DNA from: Anisakis pegreffii
Taxonomy: Eukaryota > Nematoda > Chromadorea > Rhabditida > Anisakidae
Direction: 5' to 3'
DNA: 64,000 nt
Assembly (NCBI GenBank): GCA_035041965.1
Contig: JAPYMA010000571.1
Location: 62,001-126,000, forward strand
Shown here in pieces: positions 38,401 through 48,612 of this stretch (its first letter is position 1; the number at the start of each line of letters is the position of its first letter). Position numbers and translations under genes: made by a program. The notes beneath the pieces were generated by a model, which had not been told where the DNA came from, ran no database searches, and saw only the letters and a program-made list of their open reading frames with translations.

Positions 38401-40068
38401 TTATGGAAGCGCTGAATGGGATCGTAAACATTTCGGTATGTAACCTTACGAGAAATCTATCTTAAGCATATGATTTTGAAGGTAATTTCGTTGAAAAAGG
38501 TGATGCACTAAGGAGATCATCGAACGCCGATAACTTATCTCATGAAATGGCAGCAGCTTCGTCGAGCAGCACAAGTTTTATCGACTCAATAAATGCACAT
38601 GATTTGGAATTCAAACCAATACACTTCCTTGTAAGCATTCATTTCATGATATTAGAATTCTTTTACAGCAATTCAAGCGATTACCTTAGAAGAAACATTT
38701 GAGTTGTGCCATGCTCCAAAGATGGCTCCAAATGCATTGAGATTCTTTGTGATATGAGATGGCTACTGAAGATATAATGGACTCCAGCAAATCACAAATT
38801 ATTAGTATATAACTGAATACTCAGATTGTACTGCAAAAATCAAATGCGAAAGTTTCATAAGTGTTTAGGCGGATTGTTTTAAATTAATTTTGAAGGCTTA
38901 AATTCATTCAGTAATTGCTTATTGAATGTTGAGGGACATTAGGCAGACAGGTATGCATTAATTTCGGAGATATTCCCAGATTCTTTGTTGAAATATCATC
39001 TGTCTATTCGAGGTATTCAATGGACCGTTCACTGACAACAATCTCAGCTGTAAAATACAAATTCGTAACACGTGCACAAGAACGATAGCATTCGCCGTGA
39101 AAACGAATGCGCTCGAACGAATTTCCGCACAACCACCATCTGGTATCATAAAGCCTCAGCAAACACTTCATGTGGCCGTCACACTTAAGGTTGATATCTT
39201 ATATCACGTCTACGATATCTGATACCATATAATGTCACGTTTCCTTGAATCTCGTTTTCATCTCGTTTTTCTTTTTCAAAAAAACTCTTCACCGTTGACG
39301 CCCTACTGGAAAGTCAAAATTACGTTCAACTGCAATTTGTTGTTGAACGAACGTTTTTCATTTCATTTTTTGTGTGCAAAAACCCACTTTGTTGATCAGA
39401 AGAACATGAAAGGATTCGTTATTTTGAGTGGAGTCATTTACAAACGCTCAACGCGTCGTCTTTTCAATTATTCATATCTCAATCACAGGACGTAATAAGA
39501 CGACACTTATCGCACGCAAATAAATCCATCGCTCATTGTTCGTTGATGACAATTGAAAGCGAATTTCGTTTCACACATCATCAACAGTGTAAATAAGAGA
39601 AAATTAAATTTACATTGAACATTTTACATTTACATAATGGGATTTACATTGATTTGTATTGAGTGAACGTTTGACGAAGCGTAAAAGATATAAGTGAATT
39701 TGCTTTTTTTTGCAATACATCGAACAATTATAACAGATGATTGATTGATAGCTTTAAGAAGAAGCTAAACATGATTGCAGCAATTCAAGTACAGTGCATC
39801 CGAAACTGAAAGAATGACTAGAGATCGAGTTAAATTCGAATACGTTTACTGCCCACCTGAAACGACAGAATTCTCCCACAAGCTACTTCAACAGGTCAGC
39901 CAGCAGAGATACTTCCTGAGTCACAACTGGATGAAACTCAAGAGAACTTGGTTCAATAGTAATTTTAAGCTATTACCTCATTAATTTGAGACTCATTAAC
40001 CAAATTTTTAGACTGGAACAGGTGACATAAGGCGCAATAAGAACATTTATATACGATACAATCCGTGA
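35452..40068 (+). CDS. REEP/DP1 (TB2/HVA22) ER membrane domain joined to an MSP domain, ~381 aa
   Basis: Ten exons in phase: 35452-35505, 35948-36165, 36598-36769, 37021-37113, 37218-37292, 37537-37573, 38482-38630, 39013-39189, 39781-39894 and 40012-40068 (stop TGA). Residues about 35-130 fit the REEP/Yop1 family that curves ER tubules: hydrophobic hairpin stretches, LLLTYLYPDETPPIPQL (family YP-Y-S-x-x-A position), a YW junction, then LLFLRPFDGAEWIARHI. A basic, proline- and serine-rich linker follows. Residues about 257-381 form an MSP domain: FKPIHFLVFNGPFTDNN, RTIAFAVKTN, SGIIKPQQTLHVAVTLK and the ending IYIRYNP. In VAP proteins this fold binds FFAT peptides; here KTTAPKRY-type residues are changed to KTNALERI, so binding may differ. 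Junction 38630/39013 falls inside the MSP fold. The alternative is two genes, with a separate MSP protein starting at the internal Met of HEMAAASSSS in the 38482 exon. The first exon and the second acceptor (35948 or 35978) are uncertain. Confidence 0.8.
36365..36495. repeat. Small foldback/tandem zone of TTTTGCCTAA-like units (intron)
   Basis: On the minus strand the units ttttgcctaa, gtttgcct and palindromic ttgcctgataggcaaa follow each other. It is a compact inverted/tandem arrangement within the intron 36166-36597 of the REEP-MSP gene and probably a decayed inverted-repeat element. Confidence 0.45.
37629..37745 (+). repeat. Dispersed repeat R1, copy 2 (left half only)
   Basis: Matches the left halves of the R1 copies at 21190-21316 and 53036 onward (shared gagcaattacaatt, gtttatgtctctcttttat and ccttccttgatgccatt-like segments). 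It lies in the intron 37574-38481 of the REEP-MSP gene and lacks the right half. Confidence 0.6.
38131..38195. repeat. Perfect 27-bp hairpin in a REEP-MSP intron
   Basis: The left arm 38131-38157 (aataaaaagtaaatgattaa then tacggca) and the right arm 38169-38195 are exact reverse complements around an 11-base loop (cgagtctctcc). A partial third copy of the right arm (tgccgtattaatca) follows at about 38209. In RNA this is a long uninterrupted stem. It could be a very young foldback element or a small-RNA precursor; nothing in the sequence decides which. Confidence 0.8.
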
Positions 40069-40069
40069 A

Positions 40070-41655
40070 CGGAAAGCCAACCAATTTGTCGAGATGAACT
40101 CTTAAAAGCGGTCACAAATCAACTTAATTTTGTTTTGTAAACTTCCATATTTGTCATATTTGTCAAAATTGATGTATAGTGTCTTTTTGTCATTATCAGT
40201 GTCAATAAAATTTTTAATGCAGTCAGAGAATTTCGCGTTTTTGCCCTTCAACAACGACATTTCAATTGAACGCACATCAGATCAATGGTAGTGAAAAGTA
40301 ACTTGAATGATTTTTGACGCATTTTTTTGCTTAAGAGGGTCACCACTTGCATTTACTTGAACATCTGGATACAGAGAGTTTTTTGTATACGTACGTATAA
40401 GTTGCGATGCTTTATGGATGATGTGTGGCTCTACTGAGATCAGACTGCATGCAGAAATATTCTGGTTATTCACGGAAATCCTACTCGCCATGACTATTGC
40501 ATTTCATCCATTGTCGTTTGTTAAGCCCGAAAATATTTTATCATTTAAGCAAAAATACGAGTTCCGCTCTGAAAATAGGCGCTCGCGTGATTTTGAGAGA
40601 CTGCCTCATGCCAGTTATCAAAAAGGCTCATTTCGTTTGATTCATAGCATCTCAGTTGCACAAAACAAGATCTAATGCGAAGGATTTGACGAGTTGGTGA
40701 AGTGGATAAGAAATCAATTTAAAAAAAAACTGAATGAAATAATTTATTAACAATCGATGCGCGAACAACGTTTAATACGAAAAACTCAAAACTCTTCATA
40801 TTATCACCGAGAATATGCTCTATTTGCAATATTTGCATGTGCTCCAACTTGAATAATAAAGCAATCCTGTTCGCTGCCTCACTAAAACTTCCCGCCGTGA
40901 TCAGTCTATCAAATGATTGATGAATTTCTTCGCTGCTGGTCATTCGACAGCAACAAAAAAATTACCAAACGAGAATGTTTATTAGTGAACCTGTTTATTC
41001 GAAAAAAAAATTCCCGTGAGATTTCATATCTTAGTATGTTCCAGTGCATTTCAGAAATTCGTTTGCTTTTTTCGGATTGTTCAATTGTTTCAGAATAATG
41101 GGTTATATTTCACCGTTCGTAGAGAAGAAAGAAGTCAAAAGAAAATGCGATGAATAACAGAATCACGATCGCGCACCGCCCGTCGTCATCTTCACTAGTC
41201 ATTTCAAAAGAACATTATTGTCGCTGTCCACGGGTGTTACTAATATTTTCAGTTAATGCGTTTGTGAACTCGCCACAAAACCCGTCGTGCAACATTGACA
41301 TAATTTTATACTATCATTACTGTTAGTACTGATCTTATTAGAAGTATTATTGTACTGTTATTGTGAGCGTTATTTTTATCGTTGTGCTGTCGAAGTTCGA
41401 CTGAAATGAGTGAATAAAAGAATCATCCGAATAAAAGAAGAAAAAATTCGAACAAACTACTGCTGGTCACTTTGAATCGAAGGCGACCACTTGACCATTC
41501 GAATGTTCATGGTCAATATAATCCGGTCTGTATTACGCACCTAATAACACTCATCTAAAGACTGACAACAGCCCATCTCATTCCGAAATTATATCCGTTC
41601 TCCTCTTTATCAATCCTATTCTCAGACTGGTACTACTATTTTGGACTATTGTCAG
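40070..41655. other. Intergenic stretch with one minus-strand open frame
   Basis: Between the REEP-MSP stop and the next start. Apart from the minus-strand frame at 40719-40943, listed separately, I see no exon, RNA or repeat. Confidence 0.4.
40719..40943 (-). CDS. Possible small protein or exon, unknown (74 aa)
   Basis: An ATG-initiated frame starts MTSSEEIHQSFDRLITAGSF, continues EAANRIALLFKLEHMQILQI, and ends at a stop. Its spacing of hydrophobic residues and the Q-I-x-x-I-L helix loosely recall the small helical DUF4476-type repeat of animal secreted proteins. There are no cysteines and no signal peptide. The composition looks coding rather than random, but no splice partner was found. 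Confidence 0.3.
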   Translation of the reverse strand: MTSSEEIHQSFDRLITAGSFSEAANRIALLFKLEHMQILQIEHILGDNMKSFEFFVLNVVRASIVNKLFHSVFF

Positions 41656-41659
41656 CAAA

Positions 41660-44600
41660 ATGCTTACGATTCGGAATTGTTTCATTCTTCTACTAATCGT
41701 AGGGTGCAGTTACGGTGTTGCAATCGGTACGTCAACTTCACTTGTTGATGTCACATCTTGCTTGGAGAAGATTCTTTTTCTTCATCAGAGCGTAGATAAT
41801 TGCAGTCAAACTCATGAAACTTCCTCAGTGATTTAGCAATGATTCATTGTTTGAGAGGAGTATCGAATATTTGAAGGGAACGTTGATTTCATTAATGATC
41901 AGACCACCTATTTTGAGGTCATCTCTTGATTATCCACAAAAAAAATTTTATTGTTGAATGTTGCGAACAGTGATTGTATCGATCGCGATTTGTCTGAATG
42001 AAAATATTATGTGGCAGATACACTGGAATGTGAAGGGACATTCCAATGTCCGGATCGATGCGAAGTCAGTTACAAACCGAACGGATGTCCACATAATTGC
42101 AACTGTGGGCCTGCAAAGAAATGTCCACTGGTGACTTGCCCTGCAAAAGCACCCACTTGTGCCGTGTATACACAACTCGACGGCTGTCAGGTTCTACTTT
42201 CTAATTATTGATGTCTTTTTTTTGGTATCTGTAAGAGATTCACCTGATTCGATTAGGTTATTGACAAAATTCGGTGCATAGCCCGGCATGAAAACAACCA
42301 AATAAAAAATTCAGTCGCCTTCAGAATGAAATATTGACAGCTGCTTGCTTATTGGTGCCATTCAAAAGAATCTGTGGAATTGCTTCAAAATTCCAGAGAA
42401 AAAGTGAAGTCACTTGACTGAGAACACAAATAAAGTTGACACGATTTCATATTCCCCAACTCGAGTGCATATTCTATGGTCCATTGTGTTATTTCTGTTT
42501 CGATCTGCAGTCGCTCGTAATGAATTTCCATATGAAGGAATATATTTAACGAAATTAACGCATTGTCTCGAAGTCGTTTAATTTAAACCAAAAAAAGAAA
42601 TTTAAAAAAAAAAAAAGGAACCCTAGTCACTTGGTTAGAGTGAAGGAAAGGTGCACATTCTGATTAATTTTTATCCATTCACTACAATCAATCCATCATT
42701 AATCCGCATATTTCGTCACCCATTCCATTTGATCATTTGATGGAATCAGTTCCTGATTTTCTGATTTTTTTCTTTTTGATTTTCTCGCAGCTTTTTCTTA
42801 CTGATTTTGACAACTATTTGATGCGCATTGAGTTATTCCTTTTGACAAAAGTCTGATATGGATCTCCTGGAAGTGTCGTCACACAAAGCAATTCAAAGGA
42901 ATCGCATCTTATTGTGAAACAAATCGCATGCTAACAAAATGTCTCAGATGAACTGCTTCTTGTAATTGCAAAAGTCATTCGCAGTCACTTCACACTATTC
43001 ACTGATGTATGCTTCCAAACTATTCAGAATATCAGTCATATCATAACAAGATACCAACTACTGTGTTCCATTCTGACGAGTAATGAAGTATCGCAGATTT
43101 GGAATCATTTGATTTCTGAGAAGTGAACAAAACGCATCGTTACGGCATTTCATCTTCAGACGTGCGCATGCAGAATACCGTATCTATTGGTGGAATCTGA
43201 GAGTGAAAAGGAGATACTGAATGCGGGAATCATATTTGTGAATCGTAAAGATATGGTGGAAGTTCGACGAAAACTGCGTGATGCAACGCGTAGACGCAGT
43301 CGGTTATTTTGCTTTCCCTTTAAATTATCCGTCAAAACTGATGTCATCATCAAATATAATTACACCAACAAATTCCAATCATTCCAATTGTGCTAAACAT
43401 ATTTCTCGGTCAGATCAATTTTTAGCTTCTAGCAGTAGAGTTGATCAAAAAATTTAATCCTTATTGGGAGCAAAAAAAGTTTCGTCTAGGCTTTCGCGAT
43501 CGAGAAGTGCCGAAAACACAAGCATGCACTATTGATTTTATGGAGAAGGTTGATGGATGCCTGACAAACGCCAGCTATTTGCATGAGGAACTCAAAAAGA
43601 AGGTAACTCAAATGATGTCGAAATCAGATTTGACGCAACCAAGCTGTCTGTTACTACATCGCGTTACGGTTTCTTCTCGTAATTGTTCCAAAATATTTTT
43701 TGTAAACTGTTGTAAAAACGCGATTGCCTACTTACATATTGTCACTAGTGATGCCTCTATACCACTTTCTTGAAAACTGCTCTATTCTGTTCGTTTGGGC
43801 TCAAAAACGGCTCTATTCTGTTCCGAACTGTTCCTTCCTCATTTGCGAACTGTTCTATTCTATACTATGGAACAGAACAAGAATAGAACAGGAATAGAAC
43901 AGCTTAACTGGAATAGAGATATCACAATTTGTCACAGAGAAATCACAATAAGTTTTTCATCGTAACCAACACAAACTACTTCCCATAGTTAACTTGTGCT
44001 CTTTTCAGCAAACAGAAGGAGTGGTGATAACATTGAATCCGATTATCAAAACCGATAAAACGGATTTGCAAAAGATGTGCGCAATGTACAGGCATGCACT
44101 GAGATGTATAGGACCTGTCGCATATACTGTTAGTCATTTGAATATTCGATGAGTTTTGCTGCTTCGTTAATTTCTCACGAATGTTGTTTCTCAACAGAAA
44201 ACCATTTGTTGTTGCATCTAAATTAATGAGGAAATTTTCAATTTTGAGGAATGCCGAAAATCACATCCAATATTGGCGGAAATTGATGCGATTTACGGTT
44301 ACGTTTGTGGTACGAAACAACGAATTTTTGAGACACATCTGGATTGTATACAAAAATTACACATTGAAAGTTATCGTCTGGCCGTTTGTGAGGACTCAAC
44401 ACATCGGGCGATGAGATTCATTGATGCATCAGCATCTGATGTCGTTGAGAAACAGGTAAGACTGAATATTCATATCGAATCACTGCAAGAATTGTCCACT
44501 AACATCTAAATGAGGTGTCGTGTTGTTGGAAGGAATATGGTTCTTTTTATTTTTGCTAATCGTAAAATATTCAATATTTTTCTGAAATATCCATTTGCTC

Positions 44601-47518
44601 TTAATGTCGAATTGGGATCCCTTCAAAGCGATCGAGTTGAACAATTGGATTGTAACTGCAATTCCAATCAAAATATTTCGCCCCTCGTCCCCCCTGTATT
44701 ATGATAAATGTTGCAGAAACAAAAATGTGAGGCGTTGAATTGGATGATGCGATGTGAAAAATCGACAATTCTAAAGCGATGCTCTCTTGAAGCAAGCATT
44801 GTCAACGACGAATCATTAATAAGCGCATCACAATATATATCACCGGGCAAGTATCTGCAATTATTGTGTGCACTTAAATACACTAAAAATTACAGAATTG
44901 ACGAATTTTCAATTGAGTCTAAATCCAAACGATGTTTCGATCCCAAAAAATCATTTCAAAACATTCTTCTGCTCACGATCAACGCTAAGAGTTTCTTTGT
45001 GAAGATATTCTTAAATTCGATCATTCCGATAATCGATTACCAAAAATTTTTGACAGAATGCAACGCTGATTTCAAACGAAATTTATTCGTTAATGACGAG
45101 GAATCGAAATTGATTAGAAGAGAGCCAATAAAATGCACCGCAGAGCAACAACAGCAAGTGAACGACAATTTCAAGTAAGTTGTAATATCGAATATTTTGC
45201 AGCCACAAACAGTCACGTACGTGGAAAATTTCAGCGAGATATTTGAAATTACTGAAAAATCCCAAACCAACTTTCATAGAGCAAAGTTGCAACTTATTCA
45301 ATTTTCCGTTAGTGCTCCCCTCATGTCAGTGAACGCAAGAGGATATCTACAAACTTTTGATCTTATGATAGGTCAGTCTATTTGATTAAGTTCGTTAAAC
45401 GCTTGCGAAAACTTTTCAAGTGGTTTTGTTTTCCTCGCATAACTTTTTCAAAATAATGTTTTCAAATTTACAACAGGCAGTTGGAATTGGACGTTAGAAG
45501 TCACGAGAAAGAAACAAGCATCGCATATCAGGTGGCATATGGATATAAGAAGCATGAGCTGAGAAGATTATGTGCCGACTATAACAACGCATTGAAGAAC
45601 ACAAAATCAGTCGTGAAACGGAATTGCATCCGTCGATTTGCAACTTATAACATTGTGAGAAACGAAATTATCGATTCACCTCAAATTTGCACCTTAAATT
45701 ATTTGAATTTTGTATTTATGCATTCTGCGCATGCACTAGCGTTTTTAGCTGAAGGTTCATTACAATGGCCAAAACCGAGAAACATTGACTATGAGTCAAT
45801 GCTAAGTAATGTTCGTTGAAGAGCAAATTTTTGGCCGGGGGGGGGGAAAGCAGAACCCCGTTGGGGAACGAAGTGGACAAGGGAGGGACCCTGACAAAAA
45901 AGTCGAGGAGCAAAGATCGGGGGGAATCGTTGGGAACAGGGTTCGCGCCGGGAACCCTGGCGGAGACCCTGTTCCCCGACTATCACTACTGTTGAGCATC
46001 ACAGGAATAATATGACTTTGATTTCATTATTATTTTAACGAGCCGATTCGAATGGGAAACATTTCTATTTATGTTATTGGCTTATTGCAGAACGAATTTT
46101 ATATGTTGGTCCTTCTAAACAGAGGGGTCATTCGTTTAATCCGATTTTGCATTTGCAGGTTTACTTCCAACTGAATTATCCATGTGGTCACGGCACAAGT
46201 GAGAACTTTTTCCGGCATTTCAACTGCCTTAGTAAGGTGCGACAAGACGAAAAGATTGTTAAATGTGAGAAGAATGCGGCAAGGTTGGATGTTGAAAAAC
46301 GTTCATTCTTTTGATATATTCATCAACTGATGCTGAACAAATTCGATGCGGCTCAGCAAATTGAAAACTGATTAAAATCGCTGTTCATGTTGACTACAAA
46401 TAGAAAAAACATACGCAGAGAAGAACGTGCTCATGCCGTTCATTCACGAGCTTATTGCTTACCTCGAGGTTGGGCTTACTGAAATGACTTTCATGACTTG
46501 AATGATTTCAAATTTTAAGGGCATTAGACGATCCCAGCAATGAACCTTGTGACGCTTATTCCATCCTCAGCGAATGCATGTACGATATTGTCGTAAAGGT
46601 GAGTTGTTTTTGGCTATTTTTTCAAGTGAATAAGCATTTCTAAATTCTTTTTGGATTCAATCGTATTTCCTCCAGAGCGATTTTTTTTTCGACTGAATGA
46701 TTGCTATATTGCAATCATTTTGTAACAGCTCATTTTTTAACGACTGATAAATCTCTTGGTATCCACTGTAATTCTCTGTATTCAAACAATATCACTGCTT
46801 TAGTTCTGGTGTATCAATTGAAGCGATAGGTATTGTTTCGTTGCTAATGAATTGGATTATGTGAGCTTGTTGATCAGAGTGAAGAATTTTTGCATGACAA
46901 AAATGAAACTCCAAAAAGCTGAAAATTATGCGCCTTTTGCTCTAAAAACAACCTGTTTGAAAGTTCGCTTCGGAAAATTAGTTCAAAAAATTGTCAGATC
47001 AAAATTCTTTCACGTTGATCATCATAATCGAGTTTTGAATTTTCGTAGTCAAGAAAAAACGATTTGACCAAATAACTTTTTCGACTGATTTTTCTCAAGC
47101 GAAATTTTACTCATTGTCAGATTCTTTGTAGGTCAAAGGGCATGTTTTTGAGGGATGCATATAGGAAGTTCTAAAATCTGGGCCGTGGCGCTCCAGGCGA
47201 GAAAAAAAAATTGATAGTGTGACCTTTCAAACTGGTTCTTTCGAAGCAAATTTTCACACAGGTTGTTTCTAGATCAAATCGTGCGTTTTTTTGAAAAATG
47301 AAATTCCGAAATTCCAGATCAGCACATTAATCAGCTCCTTTCATAACTCTTCGTGTGTGACCCAAAAATAATCGCAAACTAAAAAATGATTCTTCCAGAA
47401 GTGTGGTTACGACGCATGGGAAATAGACTATCAATATTTGTCACACTTAGTCGGTAATACAGTACCAAATTGTCGGATGAAACGTATCGTTCGAAATGAT
47501 CATTCCAAACCGGCATGA
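41660..47518 (+). CDS. Secreted cysteine-rich protein: signal peptide, antistasin-like segment, CPG4/DUF19-like modules
   Basis: Exons judged in phase: 41660-41726, 42018-42190, 43160-43277, 43433-43602, 44009-44128, 44249-44455, 44717-45174, 45203-45328, 45477-45654 and 46159-46283. Less certain pieces follow near 46412-46465 and 46520-46600, then 47399-47518 (stop TGA). Exon 1 is a signal peptide (MLTIRNCFILLLIVGCSYG). Exon 2 is Cys-dense (CNCGPAKKCPLVTCPAKAP). Its last residues join the next exon as DGCQTCACR, the usual core of antistasin-like motifs. The rest repeats a nematode-type pattern (C-x2-Y-x3-L-x-C ... KCG-x-x-A-W): MYRHALRCIGPVAYTECRK and DAYSILSECMYDIVVKKCG. This resembles CPG4 or DUF19 (T20D4.11-like) extracellular modules. 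Function unknown; extracellular matrix or secretion is inferred from the signal peptide and cysteines. Whether one gene or two is open, but phases at 42190/43160 and beyond agree. Confidence 0.6.
43746..43927. mobile_element. hAT-like MITE family D, copy 1 (intron)
   Basis: It begins TAGTGATGCCTCTATACCAC and ends CTGGAATAGAGATATCACAA (inverted). Flanks are attgtcac (43738-43745) and tttgtcac (43928-43935), a 7-of-8 match. The interior is built from ttctattctgtt/aacagaatagaa units. It is an inverted-orientation relative of the copy at 57565-57735 and sits in the intron 43603-44008 of the secreted-protein gene. Confidence 0.8.
45807..45988. mobile_element. GC-rich MITE related to the nested element at 13.4 kb
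   Basis: A sharp GC-rich island containing a run of 10 Gs lies in an intron of the secreted-protein gene. The right end, reversed, reads TAGTGATAGTCGGGGAACAG. The left end is near TAATGTTCGTTG. Inner segments such as ggggaacgaagtggac match the reverse of the 13447-13578 element. Flanks do not form a clear target duplication, so the left boundary is approximate. Confidence 0.6.
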
Positions 47519-48612
47519 ACGGGATTAATTGTCGTATCATGATCCGTTTCATAAAGTAAGTCACCAAGAGATATGAATGTTATCGAGTACCACAAAAGAA
47601 TAATCCTATTTTTGAATGGTATAAGATCCAAAATGATGAGGATATGGTAATGTTTCGATGATCTACTTGTTAGGTATATATTAGAAGGCAACTATCTTGC
47701 AGTATTTTAAAATTATTTCGTAAATTATCTGAAACCAACCCTCCTGTAAACCACCTCGTTCTTATGTCAACAACGTCAGTTCCTAATCTAACAACTATCA
47801 GTGAAGGTGTTATTCTATTTCAGTACCAAGTGAATGAGTGGTTTCCCAAAACGGATGCTGGATTCTGGCCGCTTGATTTCCATTTCACTTGATTTGTTAA
47901 GTATCAGTATTTGACATATCCAACTGATAATGCGACCTGTATGAGATTATTAAATGTCATATTATTATAGTTTTGTGATATACTTCAATTTATGTTTTAT
48001 GATGTACTCCGTTTTTGTAATCACATTATAAAATGCTCAGTTTCATACTCCAATGTATTTCACATTTTCCGTTATTGCAATATTCGTCATTTGTTTCACC
48101 GTACCTTTCTCAGTAATCACCATCTTTATTGCATATATTCACTTTTACGTTCAATTATTACGCATCTCAACATCACTTGCCAAGTTGATTCAATTATTGC
48201 GAGGTTGGAGAGATCACTCTCTGATGTAATGTAGCGTTAAACATGTGAACGAAAGCATAAATTCAATGCTTCACTGAACATTTTTGAATGTTCGATTAGC
48301 AGTATACATCTAAACTAACATTTCATTCATATGAACTTCATGTTCTCTTGACACTCACTGAGAGAGTACACTGAAGTGTTTCAATTGGGTCGTTACACTC
48401 TCTGTTTTTTTTTTTTGATAAGCTAATATCAAATTCAACCACTCTTATCCATATAACAGCAACATTCTCGGCAAGGAACTCCTGATCATTTCAGTTGATA
48501 TTACTTATACTTGACAATATTCACTGCGATTCACTGGTACTGATTCATTCCATTCTGAAATGAAACAAGTAGACGCAATTATTTAACAATAAGTCAAATT
48601 TGATGCGAAGAA
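47519..48612. other. Intergenic, possible last exon of the upstream gene
   Basis: A short open segment after an acceptor at about 47824 (YQVNEWFPKTDAGFWPL then a stop near 47892) could be an alternative last exon of the secreted-protein gene, but the phase fit is poor. Otherwise nothing is recognised before the ATG at 48613. Confidence 0.35.

Noticed and set aside
44480..45301. Minus-strand frames opposite the secreted-protein exons
   Set aside because: Shadows of the plus-strand exons, which have cysteine patterns and consistent splice phases.
45716..46015. Proline/glycine-rich open frames on both strands
   Set aside because: They arise from the GC-rich MITE at 45807-45988 and its G-run, not from a gene.
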